Assembly: GCF_000371965.1 (NCBI RefSeq) | Contig: NZ_AQUO01000001.1 | Location: 1,172,001 to 1,236,000, forward strand | Origin: Paracoccus sp. N5 | GTDB taxonomy: Bacteria > Pseudomonadota > Alphaproteobacteria > Rhodobacterales > Rhodobacteraceae | Direction: 5' to 3' | Length of the DNA: 64,000 nucleotides | Shown: positions 27,440-34,752 of the stretch, one piece after another | Numbering within the stretch: position 1 is the stretch's first letter | How the letters are laid out: every line of letters begins with the position of its first letter | Notes under the pieces: generated by a model | The model's database searches: none | What the model was told of the DNA's origin: nothing | Seen by the model: the letters and a program-made list of their open reading frames with translations, nothing else | Made by a program: the position numbers and the translations under genes

Positions 27440-27560
27440 ACCGCCTTGAGCATCGATCAGTTGCAGGCGATGGGCTTCCCGATCTGCCTGTGCGCCATCG
27501 CCACGCTGCACAGCGCCGGCCGCATCACCGCCCCTCCGACGGCCTTGATCACGCGCGCTT
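27440..27560 (+). pseudogene. Possible remnant of an isocitrate lyase/PEP mutase family gene
   Basis: In the 400-bp gap between the BCCT and AGCS genes, the plus strand encodes LSIDQLQAMGFPICLCAIAT followed by LHSAGRI. This resembles the C-terminal part of PrpB/PEP-mutase proteins, where an S-x-x-EL-x-A-x-GF strand leads into a helix-forming A-x-x-AL-x-A-A block. The frame then degenerates, with a possible continuation in another frame (QASEREGQALWSSLFTD). Only about 40 residues remain. The rest of 27262-27663 shows nothing convincing. Confidence 0.35.
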
Positions 27561-27663
27561 CTCTGGCCGGTCTCTGCAGGCATCGGAGCGCGAGGGACAA
27601 GCGCTCTGGTCGTCCCTGTTCACCGACGGCGCAGCCGGAATCTGACCGTCGCGCTTGCGGTAG

Positions 27664-29076
27664 TCAGCGCCATATCTCGGGGTCGACACCCCGGCCGATG
27701 TCGGCATGCTGCGACAGGTGGAAAGTCGGCATCTTTCCGGCCTTTCTTTGCGCCAGATAGTCCCGCGTCAGCTTGGCAACCGTTCCCGACAGCGCCACGA
27801 TGGCGATCAGGTTGATGGTGGCCATCAGCCCCATCGAAGCATCTGCCAGGTTGAAGACGGTCGCCACGCTCTGAATTGCGCCCCAGACCACCATCAGGAC
27901 AGCCGCGACACGCAGCACAGTCAGCCCCGTCTTGCTGCCGAACCCCAGATAGGAAAAGGCGTTCTCGGCATAGGCGTAATTGCCGATGATCGACGTGAAG
28001 GCAAAGAAGAAGATGGCCACCGCCACGAACACGCCTCCGGCGGCGCCGAAGTGATGGACCAGTGCATTCTGGGTCAGCACGGTGCCGGTGACGCCGCTAC
28101 CCGGCTCCATGACGCCCGACAGGATGATCATCACCGCCGTGGCCGAGCAGACCAGGATGGTGTCGATGAAGACGCCAAGCGCCTGCACGAAACCCTGGCT
28201 CGAGGGGTGATGTGGATCAGGGGTCGCCACCGCCGCGATGTTCGGGGCCGAACCCATGCCCGCCTCGTTCGAGAACAGGCCGCGCTTGATGCCGTTCATC
28301 GCGGCCGCCGCGATCGAGCCCACCAGGCCGCCCGTCGCCTCGGTCAGGCCGAAGGCCCCGCCGACGATCTGCCACAGTGCGCCGGGCACTGCGGCAAGGT
28401 TCATCACGATGACGATGATCGCAGCCAGCAGGTAGATACCTGCCATGAAGGGCACCACGATCTCGGCCACGCGGGCGATCTGCGGGATGCCGCCGAAAAT
28501 GATCGCCGCCGTCAGCCCCGCCGTCGCCAGGCCGACCGCCCATTTCGGCACACCGAAGGCGCCATTCACCGCCTCGGCGATGGAGTTGGATTGCACCGAG
28601 TTGAAGACCAGGCCGAAGGCGATGATCAGCGCGACGGCAAAGATGGCGCCCAGCCAGGGCAAACCCAGCCCGCGCGAGATATAATAGGCCGGGCCGCCGC
28701 GATACATGCCGCCCTCGCCATGCACCTTGTAGAGCTGTGCCAGCGCGCTTTCCGAATAGGCGGTGGCCATGCCCACCAGCGCCACCATCCACATCCAGAA
28801 CACCGCGCCGGGTCCACCCAGATAGATCGCGACCGCCACCCCGGCGATATTGCCCGTCCCCACGCGCGAGGCCAGGCTGACAGTCAGCGCCTGCAAGGGC
28901 GTGATGCCGCTCTTGTCGGTCTCGCCCGAACCGATGACGCATCGGAACAGCTCGGGAAAGTGGCGGAATTGCAGAAAGCCAAGCCGCAGGGTGAAGTAGA
29001 CCCCCACCGCCAGAAGCCCGTAGATCAGCACATAGTTCCAGAAGATCAGGTTCAGGAAATCAATCACGGCATTCAT
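27664..29076 (-). CDS. Alanine/glycine:cation symporter (AGCS) family protein
   Basis: A 470-residue sodium-coupled amino-acid symporter of the inner membrane. The family is recognisable from FWNYVLIYGLLAVGVYFTLR at the N-terminus, the GNIAGVAVAIYLGGPGAVFWMW segment near 95 (the AGCS signature region), GGPAYYISRGLG near 130, and the FSNEAGMGSAPNIAA block near 265. An AAAGGAAA ribosome-binding site precedes the ATG. Confidence 0.93.
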   Translation of the reverse strand: MNAVIDFLNLIFWNYVLIYGLLAVGVYFTLRLGFLQFRHFPELFRCVIGSGETDKSGITPLQALTVSLASRVGTGNIAGVAVAIYLGGPGAVFWMWMVALVGMATAYSESALAQLYKVHGEGGMYRGGPAYYISRGLGLPWLGAIFAVALIIAFGLVFNSVQSNSIAEAVNGAFGVPKWAVGLATAGLTAAIIFGGIPQIARVAEIVVPFMAGIYLLAAIIVIVMNLAAVPGALWQIVGGAFGLTEATGGLVGSIAAAAMNGIKRGLFSNEAGMGSAPNIAAVATPDPHHPSSQGFVQALGVFIDTILVCSATAVMIILSGVMEPGSGVTGTVLTQNALVHHFGAAGGVFVAVAIFFFAFTSIIGNYAYAENAFSYLGFGSKTGLTVLRVAAVLMVVWGAIQSVATVFNLADASMGLMATINLIAIVALSGTVAKLTRDYLAQRKAGKMPTFHLSQHADIGRGVDPEIWR

Positions 29077-29120
29077 GCAGGCTTTCCTTTCAGCTCATGG
29101 AAAAACAGGGCGGCGAGGCC

Positions 29121-29256
29121 CTAGACGAAGGTCAGGCCGATCGAGATGACGATGCCCGAAAGCACCAGGTGCAAAGTGCAGAACCCCATGATGTCGCGGG
29201 CCTTCAGCCCGGCGATTCCCAGAATGGGCAAGGCCCAGAACGGTTGCACCATATTA
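29121..29256 (-). pseudogene. C-terminal remnant of an AtoE-type short-chain fatty acid transporter
   Basis: The minus strand reads NMVQPFWALPILGIAGLKAR then DIMGFCTLHLVLSGIVISIG and ends LTFV-stop at 29121. This is a close match to the conserved end of AtoE-type transporters (NMIQPFWALPLLGIAGL... DIMGY). The frame has no start and the rest of the gene is absent; an unrelated short frame abuts it at 29256. It is therefore a truncated remnant left by deletion. Confidence 0.7.
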
Positions 29257-29260
29257 GAGC

Positions 29261-29425
29261 TTACGTCACTGTCCGATTTTCGGGGAGGTGCTCAACCATC
29301 ATGCGCTCGGTCCCGCCCAACTGAATGGCCCGCACCATGTCCGCAAAATGGATTTCGGCAACCACAACCTGCGCGGAAGCGATCTGGATCAGGGCGGCAA
29401 GCAGCAGGGGAGCGATGCGGGGCAT
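29261..29425 (-). CDS. Possible small exported protein
   Basis: A 54-codon frame begins MPRIAPLLLAALIQIASA, which looks like a signal sequence, and continues with about 35 polar residues to a stop at 29261. It directly abuts the AtoE remnant. There is no family resemblance and no clear ribosome-binding site, so it may itself be the first part of a gene truncated by the same deletion. Confidence 0.25.
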   Translation of the reverse strand: MPRIAPLLLAALIQIASAQVVVAEIHFADMVRAIQLGGTERMMVEHLPENRTVT

Positions 29426-29567
29426 GGGGTCCTTGGTGATCATGGCGGGTGTTGCCCTACCTCACGCCAAGTCAGATTAACATACTTTACTATGTATTTT
29501 TGCTTGATGCCTGCGCGTGAATCGGGGACACAGACTGCGATTATCTCGACCGACCCAAAGGCACCCC

Positions 29568-30329
29568 ATGATTTTTTCCCCTAAACTTCTGACTCTTGCA
29601 CCGCTCGTCCTGCTGACCGCCTGTGGCGGCGGTGGATCTCAAGGCGGTGGCGCGTCCACTCCCGCCCCCAGTCCGGTCGCAGGCGCGCCGGTCGCGACCG
29701 ATGCCGCGACGCTGGTGGCCTGGACGAGGGATGGTGGCAGGACCGCGGAATTCGAGAACGGCGTGATGCGCACCCGCCGCACGCTGACCGTCGATGGGGT
29801 GCGCCACTCTGCCTATGTCGATGCCGTGCCCGGCTATGGCGACGCACGGGTGACCTATACCGACGGTTCGGGCGAGACGGTCTTTGCCCTGGTGGACAAC
29901 GCCGCACCGACCGGCACCGCACCGACCGGCGTCTATACAGGCGAGGTCGACGCCGTCTGGACCCCGAACGCCGGGATCGGCACGCAAAGCGGCACCGGCC
30001 GGATGGCAATCACTCTGGATGCCGCCTCGGGCGAGGCCTGGATCGATTCCATCATCGGCGGCACGAACAGCAATGTGCAATTCATGGGGGCTGCAAAGGC
30101 CTCCGGCGGCAGGCTGAGCGCCGATGATCTGACTGCCCAATATCGTGACGGCGAGGGATACTTCATTCGCAACGAGGAAGCCGTTGTCGACGGGCGCCTG
30201 ATCGCCGGCAACGACACTGCCGCCATCATCGGCACGATTGGCGCCAACAGCGCCAGCGCCGGCTTCACCACCGGCCTTCACCCGGAATATACGGCAGAAT
30301 TGACGGCCGGTCAGGCAGCGGATCTTTGA
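29568..30329 (+). CDS. Predicted outer-surface/periplasmic lipoprotein, function unknown
   Basis: A 253-residue protein with a lipoprotein signal: hydrophobic LLTLAPLVLLTAC with the lipidated Cys at 19, followed by a Gly/Ser/Pro linker (GGGGSQGGGASTPAPSP). The mature part carries two beta-rich segments. The second (GVYTGEVDAVWTP, GRMAITLDAASGEAWIDSIIGG, NVQFMGAA, a second GG-rich stretch, AAIIGTIGANSASAGF) resembles the transferrin-binding-protein-B-like beta-barrel lobe seen in slam-dependent surface lipoproteins. That link is an inference. It ends two bases before the next gene. Confidence 0.7.
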   Translation: MIFSPKLLTLAPLVLLTACGGGGSQGGGASTPAPSPVAGAPVATDAATLVAWTRDGGRTAEFENGVMRTRRTLTVDGVRHSAYVDAVPGYGDARVTYTDGSGETVFALVDNAAPTGTAPTGVYTGEVDAVWTPNAGIGTQSGTGRMAITLDAASGEAWIDSIIGGTNSNVQFMGAAKASGGRLSADDLTAQYRDGEGYFIRNEEAVVDGRLIAGNDTAAIIGTIGANSASAGFTTGLHPEYTAELTAGQAADL

Positions 30330-30330
30330 C

Positions 30331-30906
30331 ATGCAGCTTCGTCATCTTGTCATTGCGCTGGCTCTGACCGCATCCCCCTCCTTCGCGGAATTGCGGCCCG
30401 AGCATAAGGCGCTGATGAGCCGCTTTGCCGCCCTGCGCCATGAATGCGTCAATACCGGCCTCAAAGGCCCGGCATGTGACGAGGCCGAGGGTTTGGCAAG
30501 GCAGCTCGCTGCAGCGGGCGTGTGCTTTCCTGCGGAGGAGAACCCGTATTATTGCCGAGATCGCCAGAACGCCGCGCAGGAGATTGGGCGGTTCCACGCG
30601 GTAGCAAACTCTGCTGCCATCCGGCCCCGGATCGACCTGCTGATCGCGGGCCAGGACAAATGGGTCGACTTCGTCATCACGAAGGGCGGCGTTGAAGGCC
30701 CCGGACGCGTCCGGACGATTGCCGGCCAACCGTGGCGCCTCTACACGACCTGCCGTCAATATGCCTGTTCGGATCAGGCGATCACCATGGCGGTGTCGGC
30801 AGACAACAGCACCGTCTATCTGTATCTGCATGGCAAGAAACAGCGACCGACCCTGCTGGGCAATCCGCCGGACGGCGTGAGGTCGGCACTGATCGACATG
30901 AAGTGA
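30331..30906 (+). CDS. Exported protein resembling the Ivy lysozyme-inhibitor family
   Basis: A 191-residue secreted protein (signal peptide HLVIALALTASPSFA). The first half is helical and Cys-rich (ALRHECVNTGLKGPACDEA, VCFPAEENPYYCRDRQN). The second half (WVDFVITKGGVEGPGRV, then WRLYTTCRQYACSDQAITMA, AVSADNSTVYLYL, TLLGNPPD) has the order of the Ivy fold: a disulfide-closed C-x4-C loop at the position of Ivy's CKPHDC, a VLYSAD-like strand, and an LGNP end. The loop reads CRQYAC rather than CKPHDC, so lysozyme inhibition is uncertain. Co-transcribed with the upstream lipoprotein and ends at a strong terminator. Confidence 0.6.
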   Translation: MQLRHLVIALALTASPSFAELRPEHKALMSRFAALRHECVNTGLKGPACDEAEGLARQLAAAGVCFPAEENPYYCRDRQNAAQEIGRFHAVANSAAIRPRIDLLIAGQDKWVDFVITKGGVEGPGRVRTIAGQPWRLYTTCRQYACSDQAITMAVSADNSTVYLYLHGKKQRPTLLGNPPDGVRSALIDMK

Positions 30907-30914
30907 AGAAGAAA

Positions 30915-30948
30915 GCTGCCCCACATCAGTGGTGGGGCAGCCTTTTTT
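30915..30948 (+). terminator. Rho-independent terminator
   Basis: GCTGCCCCAC (30915-30924) and GTGGGGCAGC (30932-30941) form a perfect ten-base-pair stem with a seven-base loop, followed by C and six T. It closes the lipoprotein/Ivy-like pair. Confidence 0.93.
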
Positions 30949-31046
30949 ATGAATCTGCTATCACGACAATTGCCGAAGCGCGTCAGAAAGTTCGGGCGTA
31001 GGCTGGGCCGGGCGCTGATGTCACGCCCGGCAATCATGTTGTTTCG

Positions 31047-31625
31047 TTACCGCGGGTGCGTCAGATAGTTGAACAAGGCCGTCGCCTTGTCCTCATCAAG
31101 CGCCGAAGCAAGGCGAACCACCTTGCGTCCATGGCGGAGGTTGACCCGATAGGACACAGCCGCGAGACGCCGCCGCCACCAACGGTTTGCACTCATCGTT
31201 GCGGATTGCGTGGCCATCGCAACTGCACCGCCGACGACCACGCCCGAAGCGACGGTGTCGCCCTCGCGCGCATTGTCGACGAAGACCTCGCTGATCTGGC
31301 TGATCGGATAGAGCGTCGATCCCTTCCGGATACCCTCATCACTGATCGTCAGCACGAAGGGCCGCCGCCGGAACATCTGCCAGCCCGCCGTAATCGCGAC
31401 GGGCAGGAGAATGACCGGCAGGAGCCAGGCTTCCGTCTGCGGGTTGATCATCGGCATGATCAATGACCAGATTCCCATCGACATCAGAAGCAACCAGACG
31501 AACACCGCCAAGAGCAGAGCGACGCCGAGGCCCGAGCCCCGCACCGTCAGTTTGGTTGACCCATCGTCCTGCGGTTCGATCTCGAAGCCCTGATCCAGAC
31601 GGGCGGTCTTCAGTTTGGCAGCCAT
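31047..31625 (-). CDS. Small membrane protein, PH-like domain, function unknown
   Basis: A 192-residue protein with two adjacent TM segments (LGVALLLAVFVWLLLMSMGIW and AWLLPVILLPVAITAGW, about residues 33-82) and a cytoplasmic part with FVLTISDEGIRKGSTLYPISQISEVFV. That strand-rich text resembles bacterial PH-like/YdbT-type domains. The ATG at 31625 follows GGAG at a good distance; the frame extends 93 bp upstream without conservation. No close relative recognised. Confidence 0.65.
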   Translation of the reverse strand: MAAKLKTARLDQGFEIEPQDDGSTKLTVRGSGLGVALLLAVFVWLLLMSMGIWSLIMPMINPQTEAWLLPVILLPVAITAGWQMFRRRPFVLTISDEGIRKGSTLYPISQISEVFVDNAREGDTVASGVVVGGAVAMATQSATMSANRWWRRRLAAVSYRVNLRHGRKVVRLASALDEDKATALFNYLTHPR

Positions 31626-31827
31626 GTGTTCTCCAGCGATGCGTATTTCAATCGGAAACTCTTCGACGGTTGGCGCAGCGAAGCGGGAGGATCGAACATG
31701 CACAGCGATTCTGAGCATGGTGGCATTCGTCCCTCCCGAGCCTCGATCACTGCAGGCCCATCAGATTCCTGCGTATTACATATTATAGTGCGTAAAAAAG
31801 AAAGCCCTGAACTGCAATGCCAGCCGC

Positions 31828-32046
31828 ATGGATATGCGTCGCCTCGTCGGTCGGAACTTTGCACGCCTGCGCCAGGAGCAGGGCTTGACGCAGGAGCAGG
31901 TCGAAGAGCGTTCCGGCTTCAGCCAGCAATACATCAGCGGCCTCGAACGTGGGCATCGCAACCCGACCGTGATCACGCTTTACGAACTCGCACAGGCCTT
32001 GGGTGTGAGCCATGTCGAACTGGTCAGGCCGCCGGAAGAGGCCTGA
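31828..32046 (+). CDS. XRE-family helix-turn-helix regulator
   Basis: A 72-residue single-domain DNA-binding protein: RRLVGRNFARLRQEQGLTQEQVEERSGFSQQYISGLERG (in parts, residues 4-42), then NPTVITLYELAQALGV. This is a textbook Cro/C1-type HTH. It is the first gene of the accessory segment and may regulate the downstream genes, though 460 bp and an opposing gene separate it from them. Promoter-like AT-rich sequence (ACATATTATAGTGCG) lies just upstream. Confidence 0.88.
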   Translation: MDMRRLVGRNFARLRQEQGLTQEQVEERSGFSQQYISGLERGHRNPTVITLYELAQALGVSHVELVRPPEEA

Positions 32047-32198
32047 TCCAAGTTCTGCTGTCAGCTCGGACAGGGCTACAAAGCATGCCCTGGCGATGAA
32101 ATTGAGGACCCGCTTCGAGCCTTGGTAATCCGATATCGAAGATACGGTTGCCCCACCTGCTCTGAGGTTGAGGGTGTGCCGCTTCCGAAGCTCGATTC

Positions 32199-32384
32199 TT
32201 ACGTTTCCGGCCCTTCAGCAGCACGCCGCGCCAGCCAATCCGCCATCACGCGCCGCACCACTTCAGGACGCGATGGCAAATCGGCTTGTTCTCTTCGATA
32301 ATCATCGATCGCGCGCAGCATTTCCCGGTCCATACGTATGGTCACCGGTTCGGTATCCGCAGGTGGCCGACCCATTTTCGCCAT
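32199..32384 (-). CDS. Ribbon-helix-helix (CopG/Arc-type) protein
   Basis: A 61-residue protein with the RHH pattern: a beta-strand EPVTIRMDREMLRAID followed by two helices (DDYRREQADLPSRPEVVRRVMADWLARRA). Such proteins act as antitoxins or repressors and dimerise through the strand. No toxin gene is adjacent, so a solitary repressor or orphan antitoxin is possible. It is convergent with the XRE gene and divergent from the 178-residue ORF. Confidence 0.7.
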   Translation of the reverse strand: MAKMGRPPADTEPVTIRMDREMLRAIDDYRREQADLPSRPEVVRRVMADWLARRAAEGPET

Positions 32385-32510
32385 TTCGAATCTTTCTCAA
32401 TTTCACTACTTGACTATTCAGCGTCATATAGTCATATTGAGCGAGCCTTGGCAAGGGATTAGGGCCCCTCACCAAAGCTCTGACCACAACGATCTTTAGG
32501 GAGATCACTC

Positions 32511-33047
32511 ATGGCTATTCACACGCCTATCACGGCACCTGCCTTTCCGGAAGCCAGCAGCGCGTTCACGCATACGCCCGTCACGCATCAGTTTGCGGCG
32601 GTGATGCGCGACCTCGCGGATTATATCGAGGCTGAGCGTGACCTTGAGCATTGCGACAGCTGGGATCCGGCCTGCGATGCATGGATCCGCGATGCCGAGC
32701 GGGCCCGGGTGCGGGTGCTGGACGGGATCAGCGCGCTGCGCGTTGCGCCGACCTGCCGCCGCGAGGATCTGCCGCTCCGGCGCCATGCCGACCTGGCACA
32801 GATGCTGATCGAGAGCGACAGCCCGCAGCAAGTCCGCGATATTCTCGCCCTGCCCGGCCGTTTTCCCCATGTCTTCCGCTGTGCCGGTGATGGCCCCGTT
32901 GCACGGCGCGTCGACCTGATGGTTGCGGCCTTCCAGCAGCATTTGCGCACCCTCACGACCCTGTCCGATTTCACGGGGATGATCGAAGCGGACTATCTCG
33001 CTATCGAACCGGACGCGTCCAATCTCAAGCTGGCGCCCGCAGCCTGA
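32511..33047 (+). CDS. Conserved-looking protein of unknown function (178 residues)
   Basis: No recognised domain. The protein is mostly helical, with an acidic helix VMRDLADYIEAERDLEHCDSWDPACDA and another ADLAQMLIESDSPQQVRDIL. It ends in TLTTLSDFTGMIEADYLA. A GGGAGA ribosome-binding site precedes the ATG. It is followed by the GIY-YIG gene on the same strand, with a short hairpin (33075-33091) between them, and may belong to the same operon. Confidence 0.65.
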   Translation: MAIHTPITAPAFPEASSAFTHTPVTHQFAAVMRDLADYIEAERDLEHCDSWDPACDAWIRDAERARVRVLDGISALRVAPTCRREDLPLRRHADLAQMLIESDSPQQVRDILALPGRFPHVFRCAGDGPVARRVDLMVAAFQQHLRTLTTLSDFTGMIEADYLAIEPDASNLKLAPAA

Positions 33048-33074
33048 TCGCCCCACATATCTGACGACTTGGGC

Positions 33075-33091
33075 GCCCATCACAGATGGGC
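33075..33091. repeat. Short inverted repeat upstream of the GIY-YIG gene
   Basis: GCCCATC and GATGGGC pair perfectly (seven base pairs) around ACA. There is no T-run, so it is not a typical intrinsic terminator; it could be an operator or RNA hairpin. It lies 115 bp before the GIY-YIG start. Confidence 0.35.
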
Positions 33092-33205
33092 AGCCATAGC
33101 CGCGCACCTGTCCCATTTCTTCCGCCACCGGCTCCTGGTCGCACGTCCTGCGTGCGCCCGAGGTCTGGCTTCATCTTCTCCATCCTGTTTTCGGGAGGAC
33201 TTCCT

Positions 33206-34363
33206 ATGTCCAAGACCACCTGTTCCTCGCACGACACCCGCGCCCCGCTCTTCGCCACTGACCTGCCCCTCGTCATCCATCCTGGCGAACTGCATGCCCA
33301 TTGGACCGAGTCAGCCCGCGCCAAGGGCTTCGACCTGATCGCCCGCGTTCGTGACCGTTTCCGCGTTGCCCTGCGCTGCCATACCTGCGCCGGCATCCAT
33401 GTTTCGCGCCACTCCGTGGTCATGACCGCGCAGCCCCTGTGCCCGCATTGCATCGAGACCCGCTGGCGGGCGACCGCCCTTGCCGCCGGCCTGACCTGGC
33501 TCGGACGGGATAGCGCGCATCGGCATTACGGCCATTATCGCCTGCCTTGCGGCCACGTGGCCCGGCGCCAGTTCAGCTTCGTTGAACGTGTCGCATCCGG
33601 CGAAGTCGCCGCACGATGCGAGACGTGTCTCATCCATCGCGAAGCGGCCGAGGCCACCCGTTTCGGCTGGACGCGTCTCGGGCGCGATCCGCAGGGCAAT
33701 CCGAACTACCGACTCTATCGCCACCATTGCGGCCATGCGCAACGCATCGCCCGCGCCAATCTGCAATGGGGCCAGTGCGACTGCGCCGGCTGCGGGCAAA
33801 GCTGGACGGCCAAACCGTCCTACATCTACCTGCTCGACATCCGTCACCCGGGAACCAGGAGGCACTATCTGAAGCTGGGGTATTCGTCGCATCCCGTAAA
33901 GCGTCACAAACACCAGTTGGGGCTTCCCAAAGACGTCGATGTCGAGGTGCTCCGGGTCGTGACCATGCCGACCGGCCATGATGCCTGCGCGAGGGAAAAG
34001 GCCGCCCATGCGCGCCTCAGGCGCGATCATCCGGAAGCCGTGGCTCCGCAGCCAGAATACGCGGATCTGATGAATGTCGTGTCCGAGATCTATCGTCCGC
34101 AAGCCCTCGCCATTCTCCACGACACCCTCGACCGGATCGAGAGGGAAGTTGCAACTGGCGCGTGCATCCGGACTCCGAATGACCTGTCCGAGCAGGGTCA
34201 GATCGCAGGGGGCAACAATCCGGAAACACCGCACTCTCATCCGGTGGTCCGCACGCCCATCGAGGCTGTGACCCGGAATCCGGAAGCCATGCTGCAGGAT
34301 CGTTTCGCCGCGTGGCGGGATCGCCTCCCGATCCTGGACCGTCATTGGGGCCTGACCGGGTGA
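33206..34363 (+). CDS. Cys-rich GIY-YIG nuclease-domain protein
   Basis: A 385-residue protein in two parts. Residues about 60-200 hold several Cys/His pairs spaced like zinc ribbons (CHTCAGIH, CPHCIETRW, LPCGHVARRQF, CETCLIHRE, HHCGHAQRI, CDCAGCGQ). A GIY-YIG fold of the T5orf172/MUG113 type follows from about residue 206: YIYLLDI, YLKLGYSSHPVKRHKHQL, then the glutamate-bearing ACAREKAAHARLRRDH. The domain is expected to be a metal-dependent endonuclease; the zinc ribbons would guide it to DNA or RNA. GGGAGGA precedes the ATG at 33206. It sits upstream of the AAA+ protease gene in the accessory region. Confidence 0.75.
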   Translation: MSKTTCSSHDTRAPLFATDLPLVIHPGELHAHWTESARAKGFDLIARVRDRFRVALRCHTCAGIHVSRHSVVMTAQPLCPHCIETRWRATALAAGLTWLGRDSAHRHYGHYRLPCGHVARRQFSFVERVASGEVAARCETCLIHREAAEATRFGWTRLGRDPQGNPNYRLYRHHCGHAQRIARANLQWGQCDCAGCGQSWTAKPSYIYLLDIRHPGTRRHYLKLGYSSHPVKRHKHQLGLPKDVDVEVLRVVTMPTGHDACAREKAAHARLRRDHPEAVAPQPEYADLMNVVSEIYRPQALAILHDTLDRIEREVATGACIRTPNDLSEQGQIAGGNNPETPHSHPVVRTPIEAVTRNPEAMLQDRFAAWRDRLPILDRHWGLTG

Positions 34364-34752
34364 CGGAGGCCGGGACGGGGCGTTCTGGATCACATAACGA
34401 GACCATTTCGCCGATCCGGACGACCCCTGCGGCCGGGCGAGCGCCTGCGCGTCTCACCGCGATCCGGAAGCCATGCCGCGCCGAAGGAATACCAGGGTTG
34501 CCTGCCGCTCGCATCCCGGATTCCGGATCCGAACGGCTTCGACACCCCCGAACCTCGAAAGCTTCCGGATCCCCGCACACCCCGGACCCACACCGCCACC
34601 ACATCCCGCGCCTCGGGATCGCAGCCCGCTCTGCCAGCTGCCCCGCCGCCATCCGGAATGCCGGATGGCCCGCCTCTCTCATACCCGGAATCCCGCCATG
34701 ACCCAGACAAACGCAACCAATCCCCGCAATCCTGACCCCAATTCCGGAAGCC
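34029..34752 (+). repeat. Cluster of TCCGGA-centred short repeats
   Basis: Nine copies of the palindrome TCCGGA fall between about 34165 and 34750, five of them in the 334-bp gap 34364-34697 between the GIY-YIG and AAA+ genes. An 11-base form ATCCGGAAGCC occurs at 34029-34039, 34278-34288 and 34462-34472, and TTCCGGAAGCC at 34742-34752. Related CCCGGA and CCGGAT words are interspersed. At this base composition well under one TCCGGA would be expected in 600 bp. The gap contains no other feature that I can support. Confidence 0.7.

Noticed and set aside
34473..34697. 75-codon N-terminal extension of the AAA+ protease
   Set aside because: The extension is a translation of the TCCGGA-rich gap, Pro/Arg-rich without structure; the ATG at 34698 begins normal protein-like sequence.
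34029..34752. CRISPR-like array
   Set aside because: The repeated units are only 6-11 bases, unevenly spaced and inside coding sequence; there are no cas genes.
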